Source of the DNA: Maritalea mediterranea | GTDB taxonomy: Bacteria > Pseudomonadota > Alphaproteobacteria > Rhizobiales > Devosiaceae | DNA: 64,000 nucleotides | Reading direction: 5' to 3' | Assembly: GCF_021568695.1 (NCBI RefSeq) | Contig: NZ_JAKGTI010000004.1 | Coordinates: 82,562 to 146,561 of the forward strand | Shown here: in pieces, positions 50,141 through 58,237 of the stretch | How the letters are laid out: every line of letters starts with the position of its first letter | Numbering within the stretch: position 1 is the first letter of the stretch | Made by a program: the position numbers and the translations under genes | The notes under the pieces: generated by a model | What the model saw: the letters and a program-made list of their open reading frames with translations, nothing else | What the model was told of the DNA's origin: nothing | The model's database searches: none

Positions 50141-50566
50141 TTAAAGCAGCCCCAAAGCATCCAACTCTGCGGCAAGCTCGGGTGGCAAGGCATCATCGTC
50201 GTCCTGCGTCACATCTTTCGGTGCGTCCTCGGCACGTAAATAGCGCCACCCCTGAAACGGCCGTTTGGGGCGCGGCACCGTGCGAAATATCTCGGGATCC
50301 AATAGTATATCGCAGCAGGATTTGCCTTCATGATCGGTGGCGGCCACCAAATCCACAATGCGCTGGCGCGCGGTAATCTTGCCGCCCATCACCCAATAAA
50401 GCGATCCGCCATCCAACAGTTCATTTCGACGCTTGGGAGTCATGCGCGTACGATGCACATTCAGGCCATCGCGTCGCCCATGCCCTGCCTCCGCCAGCAT
50501 TTTACGGCGAGCAATTAGTTCGTCGACATTTTTGATGCCAACGCAAAGTTTAATCAGATGAATCAT
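50141..50566 (-). CDS. DUF1489 protein
   Basis: 141-residue member of DUF1489, a family almost confined to alphaproteobacteria and of unknown function. Typical features are HLIKLCVGIKNVDELIARR at the start, HRTRMTPKRRNELLDGGSLY in the middle and PFQGWRYLRAEDAPKD near the end, followed by an acidic tail. It is upstream of mipZ on the same strand. Confidence 0.88.
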   Translation of the reverse strand: MIHLIKLCVGIKNVDELIARRKMLAEAGHGRRDGLNVHRTRMTPKRRNELLDGGSLYWVMGGKITARQRIVDLVAATDHEGKSCCDILLDPEIFRTVPRPKRPFQGWRYLRAEDAPKDVTQDDDDALPPELAAELDALGLL

Positions 50567-50643
50567 GAAATCAGTTTGTCGTGAACCAAGGGAAAACGCA
50601 ATCAGCTTGGCCTTTGCCTTCCCTTATTTGCTTCACATAATAA

Positions 50644-50672
50644 AGGGTGCGCCGATGATCGGTACGCACCCT
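50644..50672 (-). terminator. Terminator of the small membrane-peptide gene
   Basis: An 8-bp stem (AGGGTGCG / CGCACCCT) with a further CCGA / TCGG pairing inside lies 21 bases past the stop of the 32-codon gene. On the minus strand TTTATTAT follows. The rest of the gap between 50567 and 50951 shows no other gene. Confidence 0.7.
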
Positions 50673-50692
50673 AAAACCCATATTCAGCAGCT

Positions 50693-50791
50693 CTAAGCGC
50701 TGATCAGAACGGATACGAGGAGCCCAACAGACAATAGACTTACAAAGGTCCAGCTCGCGGCTCGCCAACATACAGCCTTTTGGCTACGCAT
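50693..50791 (-). CDS. Small single-span membrane protein (32 residues)
   Basis: A short frame with a perfect AGGAGG ribosome site four bases before its ATG. The product begins MRSQKAVCWRAASW and continues as a single hydrophobic helix (TFVSLLSVGLLVSVLISA) to the stop, so the N-terminus is basic and the C-terminus buried. A rho-independent terminator follows directly, giving a compact self-contained gene. It is not recognised. It could be a regulatory membrane peptide, a type I toxin-like peptide or a leader peptide. It lies between mgtE and DUF1489 on the same strand. Confidence 0.6.
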   Translation of the reverse strand: MRSQKAVCWRAASWTFVSLLSVGLLVSVLISA

Positions 50792-50951
50792 GTCGCCTCC
50801 TATAATTGTTGATCCCTTCTCACTGATAAGACATCAGCAAGACCTATAGGGTTAATCAAATCTTACCAAACTAGCAAGTGCAAATCCTGCATAGCTCCAC
50901 TGTGTGGATGAAATAGTGGACAACTCGGTTAATCGCCCCGGTTTGCGCCAC

Positions 50952-52370
50952 TTAGAACAGATTGAACGCTAAAGCCGCGATATAAAGGAAGGACATAAAA
51001 CCAACAACATCAGTTACTGTGGTCACAAAGGCACTGGAGGCAATCGCCGGGTCAATCTTCAATTTGTCCAGCGCCAGCGGGATCAAAATGCCGGAGACGC
51101 CCGCTGCGATCATATTGATCACCATGGCCGCACCGATCACCAGCCCGAGCAGCGGATTGGCAAACCAAATCGACGCCACAAGCCCGATGACCAGCGCAAA
51201 CACCAACCCATTCACCACGCCCACCAGAAATTCACGCGTGATCAAGCGGCGCACATTATAACTGTCCAGCTCGCGCATCGACAGCGCCCGCACGGCCACC
51301 GTCATCGTCTGGGTGCCAGCATTGCCCCCCATAGAGGCGACAATAGGCATCAACACTGCGAGGGCCACCATTTGCTGAATGGTCGCATCAAACATGCCAA
51401 TCACCAGCGAAGCAAGAATGGCGGTGACCAGGTTAACGCCCAACCAAGTGAGACGCGACCGAACCGCGTTCCACACATTGCCGGAAATCTCTTCATTACC
51501 CACACCGGCAAGACGTTTAATGTCCTCGCCTGCTTCTTCCTGGATCACATCAACGATGTCATCCACCGTGAGTACACCCACCAGTCGACGTGTGTCATCG
51601 ACAACCGCGACTTCAACAAGGTCGTAGCGTTCGAAAACGCGCGCAGCTTCTTCCTGATCTTCCTCCGCGGCCACTTCGATAATAGTGGAGTTCATAATGT
51701 CTTTGATCACCGCAGGGCGCTTGGCCCGCAACATGCGGTCCAGCGCTAAAGTGCCGAGCAGATTATAACTGGGGTCCACCACGTAAATTTGGTGAAAGTC
51801 GTCGGGCAGATCGTCAGCCTCCCGCATATAGTCAATGGTTTGCCCCACTGTCCAAAACGGGGGAATGGCGATAAACTCGGTCTGCATCCGCCGACCGGCT
51901 GTTTCCTCCGGAAAGTCTAGCGAACGCTTTAGCGCCAACCGCTCGAAAGTGGGCAAGGCTTCAAGAATTTCCTCCCGGTCGCCACCCCCGATATCTTCAA
52001 GAATATAAACCGCATCATCGCTATCAAGCTCCTGCACACCGCGCGCAATGTCGGTGTTGGGCAAAAGCTCCATCAGCTCCAAGCGCACCGCGTCGTCAAC
52101 TTCAGTCAGCGCCGAATAATCAAACAGCTCGCCCAAGAGATTGATCAGCTCAAACCGATCAGCCGGGGAAATGGCTTCGAGCACATCGCCCACATCTGAG
52201 GCGTGCAACGGCGCCATATAGCGCGCCACCTCGTTCCCGTCCTGAATGGCAATCAGATCAACAAGCTGGTCAATCCAGTCTCGGTTGAGCCGGTTATCAT
52301 CGTCGCGGAAGGGTGGGATTTCATCCAATTCAGCATCATCTGCCCAATGTGCTTTTTCTGCATTCGACAT
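50952..52370 (-). CDS. mgtE: Magnesium transporter MgtE
   Basis: Mg2+ channel/transporter of 472 residues. An N-terminal superhelical MgtE_N domain (MAPLHASDVGDVLEAISPAD) is followed by a CBS pair (FHQIYVVDPSYNLLGTLALD and VDDTRRLVGVLTVDDIVDVI) that senses Mg2+, then five membrane helices with MPIVASMGGNAGTQTMTVAVRA lining the pore. A GGAGG ribosome site is just before the start. The 279-base region up to bufA (52371-52649) holds the divergent promoters; a palindrome GCAGAATTTCTGC at 52604-52616 could be an operator for the downstream operon. Confidence 0.95.
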   Translation of the reverse strand: MSNAEKAHWADDAELDEIPPFRDDDNRLNRDWIDQLVDLIAIQDGNEVARYMAPLHASDVGDVLEAISPADRFELINLLGELFDYSALTEVDDAVRLELMELLPNTDIARGVQELDSDDAVYILEDIGGGDREEILEALPTFERLALKRSLDFPEETAGRRMQTEFIAIPPFWTVGQTIDYMREADDLPDDFHQIYVVDPSYNLLGTLALDRMLRAKRPAVIKDIMNSTIIEVAAEEDQEEAARVFERYDLVEVAVVDDTRRLVGVLTVDDIVDVIQEEAGEDIKRLAGVGNEEISGNVWNAVRSRLTWLGVNLVTAILASLVIGMFDATIQQMVALAVLMPIVASMGGNAGTQTMTVAVRALSMRELDSYNVRRLITREFLVGVVNGLVFALVIGLVASIWFANPLLGLVIGAAMVINMIAAGVSGILIPLALDKLKIDPAIASSAFVTTVTDVVGFMSFLYIAALAFNLF

Positions 52371-52649
52371 GTGTGCCTCCTTGGATGTGGGATGAATCCG
52401 TCTAGTCCTGTGTTAGCGAATTTACAGCTAAATGGCCACTCAATTGTGGCCGAATTCGGCATAACTATCCTCAATATATGACAAATTGATGCGCATCGAC
52501 ACTTTCAGGCTAAGGTTGGATCACACACGGCTCACACCAAAGTGATAAAATGCGTGCCAAGCGTTATTTTCCTTTTCTTCGGCAATTCGACACAAAGGGT
52601 GCAGCAGAATTTCTGCGGAACAATTTGTTAAATTTAATCGGAGGAAAAC

Positions 52650-52964
52650 ATGTCTAAAGCCAAAACTGCCACAGGTCTCGTTGTTGCCAGCGCCGTTGCA
52701 GCAGCCGTAGCCTCAACTGCATCTGTAGCACCAGCTCTTGCTGAAGGTGACATGGAAAAATGCTATGGTGTGTCTGTAGCAGGCAAAAATGACTGCGCTG
52801 CAGGTCCTGGCACATCATGCGCTGGCACATCAAAAGTTGATTATCAAGGCAATGCCTGGACATTGGTGCCAGCAGGCCTTTGCGAAAATGAAGAGTTCTG
52901 GGCGAAAGTCCTGCCGGGCGACCGTACAGGCTCATTGGAAGCGCTTGAGCGCGATATGTCGTAA
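52650..52964 (+). CDS. bufA1: DUF2282 bufferin precursor peptide (BufA1-like)
   Basis: 104-residue secreted precursor with a Sec-type signal peptide ([19 protein letters not shown], ending near PALA) and four core cysteines, C38, C49, C57 and C78, in the contexts EKCYGV, KNDCAAG, TSCAGT and GLCENEE. DUF2282 proteins are described as bufferins, RiPPs whose cysteines are converted to copper-binding heterocycles by a DUF692 enzyme and which protect against copper in the periplasm. A GGAGG ribosome site precedes the start. The next genes are exactly the DUF692 and DUF2063 partners. Confidence 0.9.
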   Translation: MSKAKTATGLVVASAVAAAVASTASVAPALAEGDMEKCYGVSVAGKNDCAAGPGTSCAGTSKVDYQGNAWTLVPAGLCENEEFWAKVLPGDRTGSLEALERDMS

Positions 52965-52988
52965 TCTGAAATCTGCTCTTCCATTCTC

Positions 52989-53010
52989 GCGCGGGGGCCA
53001 GCCCCCGCGC
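52989..53010 (+). terminator. GC-rich hairpin between precursor and maturation genes
   Basis: A 9-bp perfect stem (GCGCGGGGG / CCCCCGCGC) with a four-base loop lies in the 65-base gap before the DUF692 gene. No T-tract follows; it may attenuate or stabilise the precursor part of the mRNA. Confidence 0.6.
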
Positions 53011-53029
53011 AATTAAACGGGGGGATATA

Positions 53030-53905
53030 ATGCATAATAGGCAAGCACCAGAAATCGGCGTCGGGTTCAAACCCGAGCATTTTGCAGATATCAGCAAAGA
53101 CCAACCCAATCTCAGTTTTTTTGAAGTGCACGCAGAAAATTACATGGGTGATGGCGGCCCGCCCCATGCCATGCTGCGTGCTCTTGATGAAAATTACGAT
53201 CTATCGATACATGGCGTAGGCTTGTCCATCGGCAGCGATGGCCCGCTGGACCGCCCGCACCTGATGCGGCTGAAAAAGTTGGTGGATCGCTATAATCCCA
53301 AGCTCGTGTCCGAACATCTGGCCTGGTCGAGCCATGACACAGATCGCAACATGTTATTCCTCAACGATCTGTTGCCCATCCCCTACACCCAACGCACGCT
53401 CAACCGAGTTGTCGGGCATGTGGACGAGATACAGGAAACGCTGGGCCGCACCTTACTGATGGAAAACCCATCGACCTATGTCGCCTTCAGCGAAACGGAA
53501 ATGGACGAGATCAGCTTTATCACCGAGATGCAAAAGCGCACCGGCTGCAAACTGATCCTCGATGTGAACAATGTCCATATCTCGGCCAACAATCAAAAAC
53601 TGGATGCCTATGACTATCTGGACCGGTTCCCGCTGCATGCCGTAGGTGAAATCCACCTTGCAGGCCACGCCACTGACACAGATGACGATGATGCACCGCT
53701 GCTGATTGACAGCCATGACCGGCAGGTGGCACCGCCCGTATGGGATCTCTATCGCTATGTGGTGAAGAAGGCGGGACACCGCCCGACCCTGATCGAATGG
53801 GACAATGATGTGCCGGACTGGCCGACGCTCTATGCCGAGGCAGAAGCCGCACGCGATACTATGCTGCGAGAACTTGGAGAGGCCCGCCCCCATGCGCTCG
53901 CCTAA
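53030..53905 (+). CDS. bufB: DUF692/MNIO-family multinuclear iron enzyme (BufB-like)
   Basis: 291-residue TIM-barrel protein of the MbnB/DUF692 (MNIO) class, iron-dependent enzymes that modify cysteines of RiPP precursors. Metal-ligand regions are visible: FFEVHAENYMGDGG, LSIHGVGLSIGSDGP, VSEHLAWS, LMENPSTY, LDVNNVHISANN and EIHLAGHA, with IEWDNDVP near the C-terminus. It should act on the adjacent DUF2282 peptide together with the DUF2063 partner. It starts at ATG 53030 after a GGGGGGA stretch. Its stop overlaps the next start by 14 bases. Confidence 0.92.
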   Translation: MHNRQAPEIGVGFKPEHFADISKDQPNLSFFEVHAENYMGDGGPPHAMLRALDENYDLSIHGVGLSIGSDGPLDRPHLMRLKKLVDRYNPKLVSEHLAWSSHDTDRNMLFLNDLLPIPYTQRTLNRVVGHVDEIQETLGRTLLMENPSTYVAFSETEMDEISFITEMQKRTGCKLILDVNNVHISANNQKLDAYDYLDRFPLHAVGEIHLAGHATDTDDDDAPLLIDSHDRQVAPPVWDLYRYVVKKAGHRPTLIEWDNDVPDWPTLYAEAEAARDTMLRELGEARPHALA

Positions 53906-54680
53906 TTTCCGCAACGACCAGACCAGCTTTGCCCGCGCCCTGTTTCATCCGGACGAGGACGGCCCCGCCAATCTGGTCGACCCAAACGGCGCTCCAGCAC
54001 CCAAACGCTTCGGCGTTTACCGCAACAATGTGCTGGTGAGCCTGATCGACAATCTGGCGAGCACTTTCCCCGCCTGCCAATCGCTGGTGGGAGAAGAGTT
54101 TTTTCGCGCGCTCGCCCGCGAATATGCTCTCAACTTTCCGCCCAGCTCGCCACTGATGATCTATTATGGCGACGAGTTCGCGCAGTTCTTGGGCAATTTC
54201 AAACCGGCGCAACAGGTGCCCTTTCTCGCCGATATTGCCGACATTGAGTATAAGCGGGTCAAATCTTATCACGCCGCCGATGGCGGGCGCTTTGATCCAG
54301 TCACGATCGCCAATCTGCCCCAACAGGCGCTCGACAGCGCCAAACTCAAATTTCACCCCAGCTTCTTTTGGTCCTATTCGCGGTTCCCCGCCCACGATAT
54401 CTATCAGCGTGCCGCCGTGGGCCAAACGCTGGAAGGCATTGATTTTGAGCAGCCGCAAATCACGCTGCTGTGTCGCCCCTCATGGGATGTGGCCACTGCG
54501 GCCATCGATGCGAAACACAAGGCCGGGCTCACGGCCCTGACCGCCGGTTTCTCTCTCGCCACCAGCGTGGATATTGGCGAGAAATCGGACCCCGCCTTTG
54601 ATTTGCAAGACCTGCTGACCAATTTGCTGGCGCTGGGCGCCATCGAACGCTTTGAGCTGAAAAATGGAGAACAAAAATGA
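53892..54680 (+). CDS. bufC: DUF2063 RiPP-recognition partner protein (BufC-like)
   Basis: 262 residues of the DUF2063 type that accompanies DUF692 enzymes and is thought to present the precursor to them. Recognisable parts are FARALFHPDEDGPANL at the start, RFGVYRNNVLVSLIDNLAST, GEEFFRALAREYALNFPP, YYGDEFAQFLGNF and a C-terminal DLQDLLTNLLALGAIERF. ATG 53892 lies within the end of the DUF692 frame; a longer frame upstream would only add read-through residues. The stop overlaps the next start by four bases, so bufB, bufC and the DoxX gene are translationally coupled. Confidence 0.9.
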   Translation: MRSPNFRNDQTSFARALFHPDEDGPANLVDPNGAPAPKRFGVYRNNVLVSLIDNLASTFPACQSLVGEEFFRALAREYALNFPPSSPLMIYYGDEFAQFLGNFKPAQQVPFLADIADIEYKRVKSYHAADGGRFDPVTIANLPQQALDSAKLKFHPSFFWSYSRFPAHDIYQRAAVGQTLEGIDFEQPQITLLCRPSWDVATAAIDAKHKAGLTALTAGFSLATSVDIGEKSDPAFDLQDLLTNLLALGAIERFELKNGEQK

Positions 54681-55153
54681 TCGCCGCGATCTTTGGAGAA
54701 TTTAAACCCCTGCGCCGCTTTGGCCTGCCCATCTATGTGGTTCTTTCGGTGGCCCTACTGGCGGTGCGCGTCTTCGTGGCAATCCCTTACTGGAATTCAG
54801 GCTGGACCAAATGGGCATCCTTCCCCACCCAGATCAATTCAAGCGCCAAATATCTGTTCAGCCAGGAATATAAGCTGCATATTCTGGGCACAGCCTATAA
54901 TATGCCGTTCCCAGAATTGCTCGCCTATTTTGCGGCGCTGGGCGAAGTCATCCTGCCCGTATTGTTGGTCATCGGCCTGTTCTCGCGCTTCGCCGGCCTT
55001 GGTCTACTCGGCATGACCATGGTGATCCAACTGGTCTATCCGGGCGCCTGGGCCTTACACGCCCAATGGGCACTGGCGGCGCTCACCATCGTTGTCTGCG
55101 GCCCCGGTATCTTTTCATTAGATGCGGGTATCCGTAAGCTGATCAAAGCCTAG
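54677..55153 (+). CDS. DoxX-family membrane protein of the bufferin operon
   Basis: 158 residues with four membrane helices (IYVVLSVALLAVRVFVAIPY, LLAYFAALGEVILPVLLVIG, FAGLGLLGMTMVIQLVY and WALAALTIVVCGPGIFSL) and a conserved FxxSGWTKW-like loop (WNSGWTKWASF). DoxX proteins are frequent last members of bufferin operons; a redox or quinone-linked role has been proposed but is unproven. The start overlaps the DUF2063 stop by four bases. Its stop overlaps the end of the convergent GT39 gene by 11 bases. Confidence 0.87.
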   Translation: MIAAIFGEFKPLRRFGLPIYVVLSVALLAVRVFVAIPYWNSGWTKWASFPTQINSSAKYLFSQEYKLHILGTAYNMPFPELLAYFAALGEVILPVLLVIGLFSRFAGLGLLGMTMVIQLVYPGAWALHAQWALAALTIVVCGPGIFSLDAGIRKLIKA

Positions 55154-56678
55154 ATTTCGGCGCGTAAAGCACTTTAATCAGCTCATCATCAATCGGGGTG
55201 GCGTTTTCGCCCAGATAGATCTCATACCAGAGCACGTCGAACCCCATAAGATTGATGTTGAACCGCTCCAGCAGCGTTAGCGTCTCAAACCGCTGTTTGG
55301 CGGTATCGAGATCGCCAAAGGGATCGTGCACCACCAGCGCGTCCTCACCGGCCGGGATATTTTTCTGATCCCAATAATTGAATTGCGATTCCTTAGCGGC
55401 AAAATCGTAGATATCGGCACGATCTAGATAGTAAGCCAACTGTCCGGCGCTGACATAGAGCGTGCCGCCCACATGCTCAATGCCGAGCTGGTCCAAATGT
55501 CTCTCCACTTTTGGGACCACCTGATCCCATCCATACATGCGGCCGACCTCTAATCCATTTTGACCAAAATAAAGCTCGACAGGGACGATGGCATAGGTCA
55601 TCAACCCATAGGCGATAAACACTATTCCAGTCACCACATGTGCCCAGATCAGCCAGGCCCAGCGCATAAAAATCGGCATGAAAATGATCAACAGCGCGTA
55701 AGCAAGATCGCTCCAATACCAATGCACAGTGCCCCGCGCCGCAAACACCACGAATATGGCCATAGAGGTGAGAATGGTGATTTGTGCCAGCCGCACGCCC
55801 ACATGGGCGAAGCTCGTCTGATATCGGCGAGGCCAGATAATACCCACGAGTGGAATCAGCAAAAAAACACCAAAATAGAGGGCCGTCGAAAACAGATAGC
55901 GAGCAAATGTCCCGGCATTGATCCCTTCAAACGCGTTCAGCTCGTAGCGATCACTTAAATGCAGCTGAAATGACGCCCAATCATTCTGCATATTCCAGAT
56001 CAAAACAGGAATCATGCACGCAAAGGTCAATAACCCCGCCAGATAGATATGCGGGCGCAACAAGAGCGGACGCAAGGACGCGCTTGTCAACACCACCAGC
56101 GCCACTGAGACACCTAAAAAGGCCGCAGCATATTTTGTGAGCCCTGCCAGCCCGAGCAATAGCGCGGCAAGATAAAGGCGCTTTACGTCCGTTTCCCTGT
56201 CCTCGGCAAATCGCGCAAAATAATCTGTAAAACAATAGGTTGCCGCCAGACACAAAAACAGCATCAGATGATCGTGATAGACAATCGTGGTCCACACAAA
56301 CAAGGTGGGCGAAGCCAGAAACACCACCACCATGATCAGAAAGCTATTTTTGCTTTCAGTTGGAAACAAACGCTGGGCAAACAACCACATCACATAAAGC
56401 GTGCCTGCAAATGTCACCACGGCTGGTAGGCGCAAGCCAATAATATTGGTACCGAAAATCTGGTCACTTAAGCCCAAAACCCAAGCGTTGAGTGGCGGAT
56501 GGTCAAAATAGGACCATCCCAGTTTTTGCCCCCAAAGCCAATAATAAGCTTCATCTGCTGCCACTTTGGTGAAAAGGGTAAAGCTTAGTTTGCACAACAA
56601 TAAAAGAGCTAGAACGAAAATGAGCGCGTTAAGCGGCAAGAACCTGTATCCACCCTGCGTTTGATCTGAATTCGCCAC
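55143..56678 (-). CDS. GT39-family membrane glycosyltransferase
   Basis: 511-residue polytopic protein of the dolichyl-phosphate-mannose/ArnT-like superfamily (PMT_2). The N-terminal acidic loop after the first helix has DEAYYWLWGQKLGWSYFDHP, where the Asp-Glu pair is the usual catalytic site. About ten helices follow, then a soluble C-terminal domain (from about residue 380). It should transfer a sugar from a polyprenyl phosphate donor to lipid or cell-surface glycan. It stands alone at the left edge of the integrated element, whose terminator region lies just upstream. Confidence 0.88.
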   Translation of the reverse strand: MANSDQTQGGYRFLPLNALIFVLALLLLCKLSFTLFTKVAADEAYYWLWGQKLGWSYFDHPPLNAWVLGLSDQIFGTNIIGLRLPAVVTFAGTLYVMWLFAQRLFPTESKNSFLIMVVVFLASPTLFVWTTIVYHDHLMLFLCLAATYCFTDYFARFAEDRETDVKRLYLAALLLGLAGLTKYAAAFLGVSVALVVLTSASLRPLLLRPHIYLAGLLTFACMIPVLIWNMQNDWASFQLHLSDRYELNAFEGINAGTFARYLFSTALYFGVFLLIPLVGIIWPRRYQTSFAHVGVRLAQITILTSMAIFVVFAARGTVHWYWSDLAYALLIIFMPIFMRWAWLIWAHVVTGIVFIAYGLMTYAIVPVELYFGQNGLEVGRMYGWDQVVPKVERHLDQLGIEHVGGTLYVSAGQLAYYLDRADIYDFAAKESQFNYWDQKNIPAGEDALVVHDPFGDLDTAKQRFETLTLLERFNINLMGFDVLWYEIYLGENATPIDDELIKVLYAPKSRL

Positions 56679-56699
56679 TCATCCCCCCAAAAACAAAAA

Positions 56700-56727
56700 A
56701 ACCTGCCCAAAGGCAGGTTCTTTTAAA
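56700..56727 (-). terminator. Orphaned terminator of the disrupted tRNA locus
   Basis: A stem AACCTGCC / GGCAGGTT around a CAAA loop is followed on the minus strand by seven T's. Nothing on the minus strand ends here except the tRNA 3'-end fragment just to the right, so this is read as that tRNA's original terminator, left behind by insertion of the element. Confidence 0.75.
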
Positions 56728-56733
56728 ACAATT

Positions 56734-56749
56734 TGGTGCGGTCGAGAAG
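56734..56749 (-). repeat. Attachment-site remnant: 3' end of a tRNA (probably tRNA-Leu)
   Basis: On the minus strand the 16 bases read CTTCTCGACCGCACCA. This equals the 3' strand of a T-stem (CTTCT), a 7-base acceptor strand (CGACCGC), discriminator A and CCA. Upstream of it no T-loop (TTCGANT) is present, so the tRNA match stops precisely there. The predicted acceptor 5' strand GCGGTCG is common in alphaproteobacterial tRNA-Leu genes. It is interpreted as the att core duplicated by integration; the intact tRNA should be at the other end, outside the window. Confidence 0.65.
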
Positions 56750-56874
56750 CACAAAGAGGCATTATCAGCATATTCAAATCATTATCATCAGCATTCACAA
56801 AAATATAAACTACTGAAATCCCGTTGTTTTTTTCTATCATGAATTGTCAGCTGGTCTCATTTCATCTAACCATT

Positions 56875-56897
56875 AGGTGTGTAATAAGGTGTGTAAT
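56875..56897 (+). repeat. Tandem AGGTGTGTAAT repeats before the integrase gene
   Basis: Two copies of AGGTGTGTAAT (56875-56885 and 56887-56897) lie directly before the integrase start. The sequence GTGTGTAAT-GGTGCG of the second copy recurs at the end of the gene. They are candidates for integrase arm-type binding sites or an autoregulatory site. Confidence 0.5.
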
Positions 56898-56906
56898 GGT
56901 GCGACG

Positions 56907-58100
56907 ATGGCAAAATATAAATTGAGTGCTGTACAAGTTAAGCAAGCCCCCAAAGGTAAATATGGGGACGGCAACGGCCTATGGCTTATCAAACAGAGCA
57001 AGGACACCGGATCATGGATGTTGCGTATATCAGTTCACGGGACACTTCGTCATATGGGGCTGGGTTCCATCCACGACGTGCCGCTCTCAGCGGCGCGTGC
57101 GGCGGCTGAGAAATGGCGCGCTATCGCCAAAGATGGTACTGATCCAATCCAAGAACGTGAACGTCAGCGCCAAAAACATGGGCTTAGACGCCACCTACTA
57201 GCAGATGTCGCATTAGATGCTTTTGAGGCGCAAAAGGGCCGTCTCAAAGACGGTGGCAAAGCTGGACGTTGGTTCTCACCGTTAGAACTTCACGTACTGC
57301 CTAAATTGGGTCAAACACCCATATCTGATATTGACCAAATCGCGATTCGTGACACCCTAAAACCCCTTTGGAAGGCAAAACCTGCCACGGCGCAAAAAGC
57401 AATTCAGCGGCTTGGAATTGTCTTGAAACACGGCGCCGCCCTTGGGTATGATGTAGACCTCCAAGCGGTAGCCAAAGCAATCGCATTGCTAGGCACGATC
57501 AAACTCAAAACTAAACATATTCCAAGTATGGACTGGCGCGAAGTACCAGTTTTCTACGCGTCATTGTGCGACGGCAAGGTGTCACAACTAGCTTTGCGTT
57601 TGATGATTTTGACTGGACTGCGCTCAGGAAGCCTCCGGTACCTCATGCCAGATTTTATTGATGGCGATATTCTCAAGGTTCCTGGAATATTTATGAAGTC
57701 CGGCGTAGATTTCGACGTACCTCTTGCACCTGCAGCGTTGAAGGTTATCGAAGATGCAAAGCGGCACGCCCGTGGAGACTTCCTTTTTCCGGGTCGCAGA
57801 GGGAATGTGATTTCTGACATGACCCTTTCTCAGTACATGAAACGGGCAGGCCATAGTGCACGACCTCATGGGTTCCGATCATCGCTGCGAGTCTATCTTG
57901 CCGAGCACGGCTGCCCTCGCGATGTAGCTGAAATGTGTCTTTCGCATAACGTAATGAGCAAGGTCGAGGCAAGCTATCAACGCTCTTCACTGCTCGAGAT
58001 CCGACGCCGCTGGTTAATCCAATGGTCAGCTTTCGTCACTACTGGGGTTGACGATCTCAACAACATGAATCCGAATAGCGAAATTACAAAAAGTGTGTAA
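56907..58100 (+). CDS. Tyrosine-type site-specific integrase
   Basis: 397 residues of the P4-like family that targets tRNA genes. The N-terminal arm-binding domain of DUF4102 type is YKLSAVQVKQAPKGKYGDGN, followed by a core-binding domain and the catalytic domain with Arg in LTGLRSGSLRYL, the His-x-x-Arg box in HGFRSSLRVYL, the second His in CLSHNVMSKVEA and the nucleophile Tyr in ASYQRSS. ATG 56907 was chosen; the frame is also open from GTG 56877, but those codons consist of the tandem repeats. The tRNA 3'-end fragment lies 160 bases upstream. Confidence 0.93.
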   Translation: MAKYKLSAVQVKQAPKGKYGDGNGLWLIKQSKDTGSWMLRISVHGTLRHMGLGSIHDVPLSAARAAAEKWRAIAKDGTDPIQERERQRQKHGLRRHLLADVALDAFEAQKGRLKDGGKAGRWFSPLELHVLPKLGQTPISDIDQIAIRDTLKPLWKAKPATAQKAIQRLGIVLKHGAALGYDVDLQAVAKAIALLGTIKLKTKHIPSMDWREVPVFYASLCDGKVSQLALRLMILTGLRSGSLRYLMPDFIDGDILKVPGIFMKSGVDFDVPLAPAALKVIEDAKRHARGDFLFPGRRGNVISDMTLSQYMKRAGHSARPHGFRSSLRVYLAEHGCPRDVAEMCLSHNVMSKVEASYQRSSLLEIRRRWLIQWSAFVTTGVDDLNNMNPNSEITKSV

Positions 58101-58108
58101 TTGGTGCG
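58093..58108 (+). repeat. Direct repeat at the 3' end of the integrase gene
   Basis: GTGTGTAATTGGTGCG overlaps the int stop codon and matches GTGTGTAATGGTGCG at 56889-56903 apart from one extra T. Its right half, TTGGTGCG, also matches the start of the att core at 56733-56740. Confidence 0.5.
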
Positions 58109-58237
58109 TTTCAAAAAAAGGCACCTAGCACAAAATTCATATTTAATTTCTGAATGATAAAAAAATCATTGTTGTTCGGTTGGCGAGTAAACCATTGGTG
58201 ATGCAATCTGATTCTGAATGAAAACAGGAGATTAGAT

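Noticed and set aside
50571..50771. 66-codon minus-strand frame in the DUF1489-mgtE gap
   Set aside because: It runs through the terminator hairpin and has no ribosome site; the overlapping 32-codon frame with AGGAGG explains the region better.
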